Shown here: piece after piece, positions 37,307 to 45,525 of the stretch | Layout of the letters: each line of letters opens with the position of its first letter | Numbering within the stretch: the stretch's first letter is position 1 | NCBI RefSeq assembly: GCF_001424305.1 | Contig: NZ_LMPD01000003.1 | Coordinates: forward strand, 614,493-678,492 | Direction: 5' to 3' | DNA from: Pedobacter sp. Leaf176 | GTDB lineage: Bacteria > Bacteroidota > Bacteroidia > Sphingobacteriales > Sphingobacteriaceae | DNA: 64,000 bases | Notes under the pieces: model-generated | What the model was told of the DNA's origin: nothing | Databases searched by the model: none | Seen by the model: the letters and a program-made list of their open reading frames with translations, nothing else | Program-made: the position numbers and the translations under genes

Positions 37307-38515
37307 ATGAACCTTTTAACTAACAAAACATTAGGTGTAGCACTTGCAGCGTTATCAATAAGTCTGGCGCTTGCAAACTCAGCTTCTGCTCAAAATCCCG
37401 TTGAAACAAATCAACCTTCTGCTGACTATAAACCTGCATTTGAAGGACAAACAAGAATTGCTGGTGTAAAATCTAAAACAGCCATAGCGGTTTCGGTTTT
37501 AAATGATAAACTCGAAAATCCATGGGCAATCTCCGTATTACCCAATGGTGGATTTCTTATTACCCAAAAGCGGGGTACAATGGTTATTCTTACAGCGAAT
37601 GGTAAGTTAAGTAAAACCATTACAGGATTACCGAAAGTAGACCCGTCGGGACAGGGGGGATTGCTTGATGTGACTTTAGACCCTGATTTTGCTAAAAATA
37701 GAATGGTCTATTACGCGTATTCAGAACCTCAGGAAAAAGGTGTTTTACTAGCTATCGCGAAGGGCAAATTATCTGAAAGCGAAACAGCGCTGGAAAATCA
37801 AACGGTGATTTACCGGGCTACACCGTCTTATACAGGAAAATTACAATATGGATCGAGAATCGTTTTCGACAAAAACGGTAATCTTTTTGTGAGTACGGGC
37901 GAACGTTCAGGAAGCGATATCAGGATACAGGCACAATATTTAAATTCATCTTTAGGAAAAATTCTACACCTTACAAAGGATGGAAAACCAGTTCCAAACG
38001 GCCCTTTCGCCGGGAAAGCAGATGCCAGACCAGAAATTTATGCTTTAGGTTTACGTAATCCCGATGGTTTGGCAATTAATCCGCGTACCGGCGACCTATG
38101 GGAGGCTGAATTCGGACCAAGAGGCGGCGATGAGGTCAACATCATCAAACCGGGCAAGAACTATGGTTGGCCGGTTATTACATATGGTACTGAGTACAGT
38201 GGAAAAAAAGTTGGCGATGGTATTCAACAAAAAGAAGGAATGGAACAACCGGTTTATTTCTGGAATCCGAGTATTTCCCCAGGTTGTATTGCTTTTTATA
38301 ATGGCACGGCTATTCCCGAGTGGAAAGGAAATTTATTTGTTGGTGGTTTAGGTGGTTCGCATATTATTCGTTTGGTAATTAAAGATAATAAAGTTGTCGG
38401 CGAAGAGCGATTACTTGAAGGAATGGGTGAACGTTTCCGCGATATGGTAGAAAAAGACGGTGCACTTTATTCCGTAACCGATAACGGTAAGTTGTATAAA
38501 ATAGCAAAGAAATAG
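37307..38515 (+). CDS. PQQ-dependent sugar dehydrogenase-like (GSDH) secreted protein
   Basis: A 402-aa exported protein (signal peptide about 1-30, ending ASAQ) with a six-bladed beta-propeller of the glucose/sorbosone dehydrogenase family, which oxidises aldoses in the periplasm with pyrroloquinoline quinone. Hallmarks: LENPWAISVLPNGGFLITQK, GGLLDVTLDPDF, LQYGSRIVFDKNGNLFVSTGER, LGLRNPDGLAINPRTGDLW and EFGPRGGDEVNIIKPGKNYGWP. Substrate and cofactor use are family-based. The start at 37307 fits the signal peptide; the longer frame from 37196 runs through the trxA terminator. Confidence 0.9.
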   Translation: MNLLTNKTLGVALAALSISLALANSASAQNPVETNQPSADYKPAFEGQTRIAGVKSKTAIAVSVLNDKLENPWAISVLPNGGFLITQKRGTMVILTANGKLSKTITGLPKVDPSGQGGLLDVTLDPDFAKNRMVYYAYSEPQEKGVLLAIAKGKLSESETALENQTVIYRATPSYTGKLQYGSRIVFDKNGNLFVSTGERSGSDIRIQAQYLNSSLGKILHLTKDGKPVPNGPFAGKADARPEIYALGLRNPDGLAINPRTGDLWEAEFGPRGGDEVNIIKPGKNYGWPVITYGTEYSGKKVGDGIQQKEGMEQPVYFWNPSISPGCIAFYNGTAIPEWKGNLFVGGLGGSHIIRLVIKDNKVVGEERLLEGMGERFRDMVEKDGALYSVTDNGKLYKIAKK

Positions 38516-38523
38516 TTTAACTT

Positions 38524-38556
38524 AAACCTCATAGGTTTTGAAAACCTACGAGGTTT
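38524..38556. terminator. Stem-loop after the sugar dehydrogenase gene
   Basis: AAACCTC-A-TAGGTTTT pairs with AAAACCTA-C-GAGGTTT (15 pairs, one mismatch, one-base loop). A T run follows only after 10 bases, so it is a probable 3' end structure rather than a textbook terminator. Confidence 0.5.
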
Positions 38557-38669
38557 AGTCATGTTTTTTTTATAATTTAATTAATCATGAAGTACGCTGA
38601 CCAATGCTCTCCAGAACCTTAAATCAGGATTTATCCTTCCATTTAGTATATGTTTTTTAGCTTTACGAT

Positions 38670-39587
38670 ATGCAGGCAGTAAATTACGCGAATGAAACAA
38701 GTTACGGGAACCTGGAGTTGCTGGCACAGCAAGTTGTAGAAGGTTTTATTACTGGCTTACATAAAAGTCCATTCCATGGCTTTTCGGTAGAATTTGCTGA
38801 GCACCGCCAATACAATAACGGCGATAGCATAAAAAATATCGATTGGAAATTATTCGCCAAAACTGATAAATTGTACAGTAAAAGGTTCGAGGAAGAAACC
38901 AACCTGCGTTGTCAATTTGTAATTGACGTTTCCTCTTCAATGTATTTCCCTGAACCAAAAAACAGTAAACTTACTTTTTCAATTCAGGCAGCGGCATCAT
39001 TAATGTATTTATTAAAAAAACAGAGAGATGCCTTCGGATTGAGTTTATTTACCGATGAAATTTTATTAAATTCTCAGGCAAAATCGACAACAGTTCATCA
39101 GAGATACCTGCTCACTCAACTTGAAGAACTGCTTCAAAAACCTAAAATAAATGTCCAAACCAATTTAAGCGAAGCCTTGCACCAGGTTGCGGAGTTAATT
39201 CATAAACGTTCGCTTGTTGTCATTTTCAGCGACTTGTTTAATACACAAACCGGGCTTGATAAAAATGAAGAATTTTTCGATGCTTTGCAGCATTTAAAGT
39301 TTAACAAACATGAAGTTGTCGTTTTTAATGTCGTAGATAAATCTAAGGAAGTCGATTTTGACTTCGAAAACCGACCTTATCAATTTATTGATATGGAAAC
39401 CGGTGAAACCATTAAGGTCCATACCAATCAGGTTAAAGCAAATTTTACTGCTGCTGTTTCAGCTTATCGCCAGCAAATTGCGATAAAATGTGCTCAATGT
39501 AAAATTGATTTAATTGATGCTGACATCAATGAAGGCTTTTATCCTATCCTGCAATCTTATTTAATCAAAAGGCAAAAATTAGGTTAG
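38670..39587 (+). CDS. DUF58 domain-containing protein (VWA-like)
   Basis: A 305-aa protein of the DUF58 family, usually found with MoxR AAA ATPases and BatA-type proteins. Motifs: FHGFSVEFAEHRQYNNGDSIKNIDWKL (the DUF58 signature) and VIDVSSSMYF, which resembles the MIDAS motif of von Willebrand A domains, followed by FGLSLFTDEI. No MoxR gene is adjacent. No membrane segment is seen, so it is probably cytoplasmic. The role is unknown; a chaperone or metal-insertion assembly function is the usual suggestion for MoxR-linked homologues. Confidence 0.85.
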   Translation: MQAVNYANETSYGNLELLAQQVVEGFITGLHKSPFHGFSVEFAEHRQYNNGDSIKNIDWKLFAKTDKLYSKRFEEETNLRCQFVIDVSSSMYFPEPKNSKLTFSIQAAASLMYLLKKQRDAFGLSLFTDEILLNSQAKSTTVHQRYLLTQLEELLQKPKINVQTNLSEALHQVAELIHKRSLVVIFSDLFNTQTGLDKNEEFFDALQHLKFNKHEVVVFNVVDKSKEVDFDFENRPYQFIDMETGETIKVHTNQVKANFTAAVSAYRQQIAIKCAQCKIDLIDADINEGFYPILQSYLIKRQKLG

Positions 39588-39714
39588 TTGGTTTATTAAA
39601 ATCAAAGAAATAAATTTACATATACGGTGCTGTCAACAAACAACAAAACCGTTTTGAGGTATAAAAAGCATCAATATTAACGAATGTCTAAACAGGTTAA
39701 ATAAGTATTTTATT

Positions 39715-41451
39715 ATGGCGAAAAATGTTGCAGAACAACTCGTAGAGATGCTGGTTGAAGCTGGTGTAAAAAGAGTTTATGCAGTAACAGGAGATAGTTT
39801 AAACTACTTCAATGATGCTGTTCGCAGAAATGGCAAGATACAGTGGATTCATGTAAGAAATGAAGAGGTGGGTGCCTTTGCTGCTGCTGCAGAAGCTGAA
39901 TTAGATGGTTTAGCCTGTTGTGCAGGCAGCTGCGGCCCGGGGCATGTACATTTAATTAATGGTTTATATGATGCGCACCGATCGCATGTTCCGGTAATTG
40001 CTATTGCGTCAACTATTGATACTGGTCAGTTTGGCATGGATTATTTTCAGGAAACGAATACTTCCAAATTGTTTGATGACTGTAGCACTTACAATCAAAT
40101 TGCTACAACTGCTGCACAGGTTCCAAGGATGTTTCAGTCCGCCATTCAACATGCAATATCCAAAAAAGGTGTCGCAGTGTTTGGCTTACCTGGCGACGTA
40201 GCGCAACTAGATGCTGTGGAAAGCGAAACATCAATGCAGTTATTTAAATGCAAACCAGTCGTAAGGCCATCAGATTACGAGCTGAAATTAGTAGCAGATT
40301 GTTTAAATGAAGGCAAAAAGATAACAATTTATTGTGGTATAGGAGCAGCTGAGGCTCATGCAGAAGTCATTGCTTTAGCCAACGAATTAAAAGCCCCAAT
40401 AGGGTTTTCATTCCGGGGAAAAATGGGCATGCAATATGGAAATCCGTATGAAATTGGTATGACTGGTTTACTCGGACAACCGTCTGCTTACCACAGTATG
40501 CACGAGTCTGACGTTATTTTACTTCTTGGAACAGATTTCCCCTATCAAAACTTTATGCCTGGGAAAAACAAAATCATTCAGATCGATGAAAGTCCGGAGC
40601 GGTTAGGCCGAAGAGCCAAACTGCATATGGGTTTATGTGGTGATATAAAACATTCCATTAATGCGTTATTACCTTTAATAAACAACAAGGAAGATGATGG
40701 TTTTCTTAAGGCACAACTCGCTTTTTATGAAAAAGTGAAAGCACATCAGCAAAGTTATGTTATTGACAAGGGATCCGAAAACAAGATACAACCAGAATTT
40801 GTTGCCGATACAATAGACAAGTTAAGTGATAAAGACGCGATTTTTACTGTTGATACAGGGATGTGTTGTGTTTGGGGCGCCAGGTTTATAAACGGAACTG
40901 GCAAAAGGAAAATGTTGGGTTCTTTTAACCATGGATCGATGGCTAATGCCATGCCCATGGCAATCGGAGCTGCACTTGCCCATCCGAATCGGCAAGTAAT
41001 AGCACTGTGTGGTGATGGTGGTATCTCCATGTTACTCGGCGATTTAGCTACTATCAAACAATATAATCTGCCAATTAAATTAATTGTATTCAATAATAGA
41101 GCCCTGGGCATGGTGAAGTTGGAAATGGAAGTTGATGGTTTGCCGGATAACGAAACTGACATGATAAACCCGGATTTTGCACTTGTTGCAGAAGCAATGG
41201 GCTTCAGGGGTGTTACAATTTCGAAACCGGAAGATGTGGAAGCTGCTATTTCAAATGCGCTAAGTTACAACGGCCCTATTTTACTGAACATTCTAACCAA
41301 CCCCAATGCTTTGGCTATGCCACCAAAAATAGAATGGGAACAAATAAAGGGTATGACGGTTTCTATGACCAAGTTAATGCTGGGTGGAAAAATGACCGAA
41401 GTATTTGATACAATTAAATCAAATTATAAACATTTAGGCGAAGTGATTTAA
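39715..41451 (+). CDS. poxB: Thiamine-diphosphate pyruvate oxidase / quinone-dependent pyruvate dehydrogenase
   Basis: A 578-aa ThDP/FAD enzyme very like E. coli PoxB over its whole length. The N-terminal PYR domain has VTGDSLNYFNDAVRR, the activating glutamate in RNEEVGAF and CAGSCGPGHVHLINGLYDAHR. The FAD-binding middle has GMTGLLGQPSAYHSM. The C-terminal PP domain has the ThDP motif CGDGGISMLLGD ending in IVFNNRALGM, and LGSFNHGSMANAMP. It decarboxylates pyruvate to acetate (quinone-linked) or to acetyl phosphate and H2O2 (oxidase type). It heads an operon with a peroxiredoxin and a DsbA-like protein. Confidence 0.88.
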   Translation: MAKNVAEQLVEMLVEAGVKRVYAVTGDSLNYFNDAVRRNGKIQWIHVRNEEVGAFAAAAEAELDGLACCAGSCGPGHVHLINGLYDAHRSHVPVIAIASTIDTGQFGMDYFQETNTSKLFDDCSTYNQIATTAAQVPRMFQSAIQHAISKKGVAVFGLPGDVAQLDAVESETSMQLFKCKPVVRPSDYELKLVADCLNEGKKITIYCGIGAAEAHAEVIALANELKAPIGFSFRGKMGMQYGNPYEIGMTGLLGQPSAYHSMHESDVILLLGTDFPYQNFMPGKNKIIQIDESPERLGRRAKLHMGLCGDIKHSINALLPLINNKEDDGFLKAQLAFYEKVKAHQQSYVIDKGSENKIQPEFVADTIDKLSDKDAIFTVDTGMCCVWGARFINGTGKRKMLGSFNHGSMANAMPMAIGAALAHPNRQVIALCGDGGISMLLGDLATIKQYNLPIKLIVFNNRALGMVKLEMEVDGLPDNETDMINPDFALVAEAMGFRGVTISKPEDVEAAISNALSYNGPILLNILTNPNALAMPPKIEWEQIKGMTVSMTKLMLGGKMTEVFDTIKSNYKHLGEVI

Positions 41452-41467
41452 CCTTAAATAAAAAATT

Positions 41468-41929
41468 ATGTTAGAAGAAGGCGCAAAGGCACCAGATTTT
41501 GAATTGAACGCTACTCCCGACCAAAAAATAAGACTTAAAGATTTTAAGGGGAAAAATGTTATACTGGCTTTTTATCCTGCCGATTGGAGCCCCGTTTGTA
41601 GCGACCAAATGGCCTTGTATAATGAAATGCTAAAATATTTCAATAAATATGATGCACAAATTTTCGGAATTTCTGTAGATAGCGTTTGGTGTCACCTGGC
41701 TTTTTCGGCCGACAGAAAACTTCATTTCCCATTATTAGCTGATTTTGAACCTAAAGGTGAGGTTTCAAAAGCTTATGGCGCTTATGACGATGAAGCAGGC
41801 GAAAGCAAACGAGCACTTTTTGTAATTGACAAGGAAGGTAACATCGCCTGGAGTTATTTGTCGCCAACAGCCGTAAATCCAGGGGCCGATGGAATTTTAG
41901 ATGCATTAGATAAATTAACCAAGAAGTAA
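41468..41929 (+). CDS. AhpC/TSA-family peroxiredoxin
   Basis: A 153-aa peroxiredoxin reducing H2O2 and organic peroxides. The active site is YPADWSPVCSDQ with peroxidatic Cys44; Ser41 replaces the usual Thr. Arg116 (ESKRALFV) completes the site. Cys75 in DSVWCHLAFS may be the resolving cysteine, as in AhpE/BCP-like enzymes. No signal peptide is present, so it is cytoplasmic. It starts 16 bases after poxB and ends two bases before the DsbA-like gene. Confidence 0.9.
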   Translation: MLEEGAKAPDFELNATPDQKIRLKDFKGKNVILAFYPADWSPVCSDQMALYNEMLKYFNKYDAQIFGISVDSVWCHLAFSADRKLHFPLLADFEPKGEVSKAYGAYDDEAGESKRALFVIDKEGNIAWSYLSPTAVNPGADGILDALDKLTKK

Positions 41930-41931
41930 TT

Positions 41932-42450
41932 ATGAGTACCTTAAAACCAGCCGTTTCAGAAAACGATCATATTCAAGGCGACCAATCAGCATCGGTTGAA
42001 ATTGTAGAGTTTGGCGATTATGAATGTCCCTTTTGTGGTGATGCTTACCCAATCGTTAAAGAGATTCAGGAAACTTTTGGCGAACAGATTAAGTTTGCAT
42101 TTCGAAATTTCCCGCTACAAGAAGCTCATCCTTTCGCACTTTCAGCAGCTTTCGCTGCCGAAGCTGCAGCAGCCCAGGGTAAATTCTGGGAAATGCACGA
42201 TGCCATTTACGAGAATCAACACCGACTTAGCGAACACATTTTCGCTGAGTTGGCAGAAATGGTTGGCTTAGATTTAGAGAAATTTAAAGAGGATTCGCAA
42301 TCAGAAGAGGTGAAGCAAAAAGTAGAAAGCGATTTTGAAAGTGGTGTTAGAAGCGGTGTAAATGGAACACCTTCGTTTTACGTAGACGGAATAAAGTTTG
42401 ATGGCGGCGTGATGGATTTATACCAAATGCTTAAAGAAAGCACGGAATAA
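41932..42450 (+). CDS. Cytoplasmic DsbA-like thioredoxin-fold oxidoreductase
   Basis: A 172-aa protein with a DsbA-type thioredoxin fold: redox motif CPFC (Cys32, Cys35) in FGDYECPFCGDAYP, helical insert AHPFALSAAFAAEAAAAQGKFW and cis-Pro loop GVNGTPSFYVDG. There is no signal peptide, which is unusual for a disulfide-forming DsbA and suggests a cytoplasmic reductant or peroxidase partner. It is the last gene of the poxB operon, two bases after the peroxiredoxin. Confidence 0.85.
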   Translation: MSTLKPAVSENDHIQGDQSASVEIVEFGDYECPFCGDAYPIVKEIQETFGEQIKFAFRNFPLQEAHPFALSAAFAAEAAAAQGKFWEMHDAIYENQHRLSEHIFAELAEMVGLDLEKFKEDSQSEEVKQKVESDFESGVRSGVNGTPSFYVDGIKFDGGVMDLYQMLKESTE

Positions 42451-42454
42451 AAAA

Positions 42455-42482
42455 ACCTCATGTATTTTACAATACATAAGGT
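42455..42482. terminator. Stem-loop after the poxB operon
   Basis: ACCT-C-ATGTATT pairs with AATACAT-A-AGGT (11 pairs, one mismatch, 4-base loop). There is no T tail on the plus strand. Confidence 0.4.
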
Positions 42483-42823
42483 ATCAGATAAGGGTAACCG
42501 GAAAACTAAAAAACTAATTATAAGTTTTTAGAATTTAACAAAACGGAAATCGCTTCTTGTGTTTTGTTATTTCAAAGGTGCACTTCAATTATGAAGTTTT
42601 AGTGAAGATTTAATTATCAATAGCTAATCAATCGAATACTTATCTGTTTATTAGTGAGAAACACCTCTTTCATAGATTGCAAATAAAATGTTGCCTGTCT
42701 ATGAAATTCCTTAACTGATACCTTTCCCCGGGCATCTTCCAATAATAATAAAAAGCATTTTTAAAACTTATATTTATTTATAACTTCGATTGGTAATTAA
42801 CAGCAAACCATAAATTTAGATAT
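42483..42823. other. Gene-free stretch upstream of mdh
   Basis: About 340 bases of AT-rich sequence. The only structure noticed is a small hairpin ACTTCA-ATTA-TGAAGT at 42582-42597. No full TAnnTTTG promoter was found, so the mdh promoter is not located. Confidence 0.4.
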
Positions 42824-43765
42824 ATGAAAGTAACGGTTGTAGGAGCAGGCGCTGTAGGCGCAACTTGTGCGGATAATATTGCACGTAAAGAATTAGCAAA
42901 CGAGCTCATAATATTGGATATAAAAGAAGGTTTCGCCGAAGGAAAAGCCATTGATATGATGCAAACCGCTACCCTTTTAGGTTACGATACAAAAATCACC
43001 GGCGTAACAAATGATTACAGTAAGACAGCCGGTTCTGATGTTGTCGTAATCACATCTGGCTTACCGCGGAAACCTGGCATGACACGTGAAGAACTTATCG
43101 GCATTAATGCTGGTATTGTTAAGGGTGTTGCTGAAAACATATTGAAATTTTCTCCTGAAACCATCATTATCGTGATTAGTAATCCGATGGATACGATGAC
43201 TTATCTGGCTTTAAAATCATTGGGCTTACCAAAAAATAGAATCATTGGTATGGGCGGCACTCTCGATAGCTCCCGTTTCAAATTCTATTTATCTCAGGCC
43301 CTGAATTGCAATCCAAGCGATTTACAGGGATTTGTGATTGGCGGTCATGGTGATACAACTATGATTCCGTTAACCAGATTAGCCACCTATCAAAGTTTGC
43401 CGGTTAGTAACCTGTTGGATAAAGCTACGCTTGATAAAGTTGCCGCAGATACAATGGTTGGCGGTGCGACTTTAACCGGATTAATTGGAACATCAGCATG
43501 GTATGCACCCGGTGCTGCCGGTGCCGCTTTAGTTGAAGCAATTTTGCGTGATGAGAAAAAATTATTTACCTGCTGTGTTTCACTCGAAGGTGAATATGGT
43601 CAGCAAGATATTTGCCTGGGTGTACCCGTAATAATTGGCCGCAGTGGATGGGAAAAAATTATCGATTTTAAACTCACGGATGATGAACAGGCTGCATTCA
43701 ATAAAAGTGCCGACGCCGTTAGAAATATGAACAGTGTTTTAGCCGAAATGAAACTGGTGCAATAA
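42824..43765 (+). CDS. mdh: Malate dehydrogenase
   Basis: A 313-aa NAD-dependent malate dehydrogenase of the LDH-like class, a TCA-cycle enzyme. It has the Rossmann start MKVTVVGAGAVGATCADNIA, the substrate loop SGLPRKPGMTREEL (Arg at the loop position, indicating malate rather than lactate), NPMDTMTYLA, and the catalytic GGHGDTTMIPL. No gene is coupled to it; a palindromic repeat lies directly downstream. Confidence 0.95.
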   Translation: MKVTVVGAGAVGATCADNIARKELANELIILDIKEGFAEGKAIDMMQTATLLGYDTKITGVTNDYSKTAGSDVVVITSGLPRKPGMTREELIGINAGIVKGVAENILKFSPETIIIVISNPMDTMTYLALKSLGLPKNRIIGMGGTLDSSRFKFYLSQALNCNPSDLQGFVIGGHGDTTMIPLTRLATYQSLPVSNLLDKATLDKVAADTMVGGATLTGLIGTSAWYAPGAAGAALVEAILRDEKKLFTCCVSLEGEYGQQDICLGVPVIIGRSGWEKIIDFKLTDDEQAAFNKSADAVRNMNSVLAEMKLVQ

Positions 43766-43769
43766 ATTT

Positions 43770-43859
43770 ACCACCTAAGACACCTAAGAGAAAATTCTTA
43801 AAATATCAAGCAACAATTATTTTTATTATAATCCTGAACGCTAAGGTGTCTTAGGTGGT
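43770..43859. repeat. Small palindromic (MITE/REP-like) repeat element
   Basis: Terminal arms ACCACCTAAGACACCTAAG (43770-43788) and CTAAGGTGTCTTAGGTGGT (43841-43859) are complementary in 18 of 19 positions around an AT-rich 52-base centre. It begins four bases after the mdh stop and ends seven bases before the next ATG. Related copies are at 1-48 and 89-163. Confidence 0.75.
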
Positions 43860-43866
43860 TAAAAAT

Positions 43867-44292
43867 ATGAAGTCAATCTCAATTCCTTTAAAACTTATAA
43901 ACTTGCAAGATGATGGTTTCCACCTTTTGGTGGAAATTGTTGTTTTTGAAGAAAATCATTTTGCCGTTTTAGATACCGGTGCATCCAGAAGCGTTTTCGA
44001 TAAAGGCTTAATTGAACAACATCTTTCCGAAACACTTCATATTTCTGATGAGATAAACGCAGCGACTTTATTTACCACAACGACAACGGTTCAGGCTACA
44101 ATTCCTGAATTAAAAATTGGTTCACTAAAAATTAAGAATTATGAAACTGTTGCCTTCGATTTGCAATCTGTTAGCGAAACTTATCAGCAATTTGGCCATC
44201 CGCCGATCATGAGTATACTTGGCGGCGATATTTTAATGCTATATAAGGCTGTTATCAATTATGACAAACTTACTTTGAGGCTATATAGATAA
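43867..44292 (+). CDS. Retropepsin-like aspartic protease family protein
   Basis: A 141-aa single-domain protein with the retropepsin active-site motif AVLDTGASRSVFD and a late ILGGDIL that resembles the second conserved (ILG) region. Single-domain retropepsins need to dimerise to form the active site. No signal peptide is evident, so it would be cytoplasmic. The start at 43867 is chosen because the earlier GTG at 43855 lies within the palindromic repeat. Substrate and role are unknown. Confidence 0.75.
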   Translation: MKSISIPLKLINLQDDGFHLLVEIVVFEENHFAVLDTGASRSVFDKGLIEQHLSETLHISDEINAATLFTTTTTVQATIPELKIGSLKIKNYETVAFDLQSVSETYQQFGHPPIMSILGGDILMLYKAVINYDKLTLRLYR

Positions 44293-44361
44293 TGTGACTT
44301 CTATCAGCTTTTAGATCATGTCTTAGAATGATATTTGAATTTATTTTAACCTAAGTTTTGA

Positions 44362-44757
44362 ATGAAAACAGACATACAAAATAGAGATGACATCATTATA
44401 CTGGTCAACACCTTCTACTATGAAGTGCAAAAAAATGATAAAATAGGCACGATTTTTACCGATGTAGCAAAAGTGGATTGGAGCCTTCACCTACCGAAAA
44501 TGTACGATTTTTGGGAAAGCATCCTTTTTGGTAAAGCTGTTTATAAAGGCAATCCAATGCTAACGCACTTTAAGCTTAAAGAAAAGGCAACCATGCAAGA
44601 ACAAGAATTTTCTGAGTGGAAAAATACATTTTTTACAACTGTTGACGAATTATTTGAAGGAGGAAACGCAGAAATAATTAAACAAAAAGCACAATCCATA
44701 GCAGACCTCATGCATTTTAAATTGAACCCACCTGAATCAAGAATCAATATTGTTTAA
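44362..44757 (+). CDS. Group III truncated haemoglobin
   Basis: A 131-aa haem protein of the group III truncated haemoglobins (Campylobacter Ctb-like). Features: VNTFYYEVQKNDKIGTIF, the aromatic-rich WSLHLPKMYDFWESILFG, then YKGNPMLTHFKL with the proximal His, and WKNTFFTTVDELFEGG. Such proteins bind oxygen or nitric oxide; a role in NO or oxygen handling is likely but not shown. It starts 70 bases after the retropepsin-like gene. Confidence 0.9.
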   Translation: MKTDIQNRDDIIILVNTFYYEVQKNDKIGTIFTDVAKVDWSLHLPKMYDFWESILFGKAVYKGNPMLTHFKLKEKATMQEQEFSEWKNTFFTTVDELFEGGNAEIIKQKAQSIADLMHFKLNPPESRINIV

Positions 44758-44813
44758 AAACTTTATTTTTATATTGGTTTCTTTGTAAATTTAGTTAAAC
44801 AAAAAAATCAGAT

Positions 44814-45353
44814 ATGAAAGTCTTAAAAATTTTACTAGGTATTATTCTCGTACTGGCGATAGTTATAATTATTGGGGGCTTTTTCCTTCCTAAAAATTAC
44901 TCGGTTAGCAGAAGCGTTGTCATTAATACTCCAGACAGTGTAATCTTTAAAAATATCGCAGATTTTAATGAATTTTATGAATGGAATCCCTGGGCTAAAA
45001 TGGAACCAACTGCTAAAACCATCTTTTCAGGTACACCTGCAACTCCTGGCCACATTTACGCATGGGTTGGAAAAGAAACCGGCTCAGGAGAAATGAAAAT
45101 TTTGAAAGTCGAGCGAAATAAATTGGTCGACATCGATCTTTTTTTTAAAGAACCTTTTGAAAGCCATGCAGACACAAAGTTTGTTATACAGCAAGATGGA
45201 GGCAGCAATAGAGTTACCTGGACAATGAGTGGAGAAAACAACCTGATAAGCAAATGGATGTGCCTCGTAATGGGCGGAATGGATAAAATGATTGGTAAGG
45301 ATTTTGAAAGTGGATTAAAGAGCCTGAAAGAAAAATCAGAAAAAGGTAGTTAA
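44814..45353 (+). CDS. Membrane-anchored SRPBCC-family protein
   Basis: A 179-aa protein with an N-terminal membrane helix (about 4-24) and a START/SRPBCC (polyketide cyclase-like) domain: VSRSVVINTPDSVIFKNIADFNEFYEWNPWAKMEP and the C-terminal helix MDKMIGKDFESGLKSLKEKSE. The fold binds hydrophobic ligands; the ligand is unknown. It lies 57 bases after the haemoglobin gene, possibly in the same transcript. Confidence 0.8.
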   Translation: MKVLKILLGIILVLAIVIIIGGFFLPKNYSVSRSVVINTPDSVIFKNIADFNEFYEWNPWAKMEPTAKTIFSGTPATPGHIYAWVGKETGSGEMKILKVERNKLVDIDLFFKEPFESHADTKFVIQQDGGSNRVTWTMSGENNLISKWMCLVMGGMDKMIGKDFESGLKSLKEKSEKGS

Positions 45354-45525
45354 ACTGTAATGCAAACAAAAATTACAAATTCTTCAATTCGCTTTGTGTA
45401 TTTTTTATTGCCTTTTTTCATTGATAAACAAACAATTATGTCGTCCTTTCGTTAAGTGAACATCAAATCCTATTTTCGTAGGTTAAGATTTTGTAAACCG
45501 CCATTTTTTAGATTATTTGCCATTC

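Noticed and set aside
40755..41162. 135-codon minus-strand ORF inside poxB
   Set aside because: It mirrors the ThDP-binding region of poxB and has no independent signal.
39715..41451. Acetolactate synthase large subunit instead of PoxB
   Set aside because: The match to PoxB covers the whole length, including the FAD-domain and C-terminal motifs, and no ilvN or ilvC gene is adjacent.
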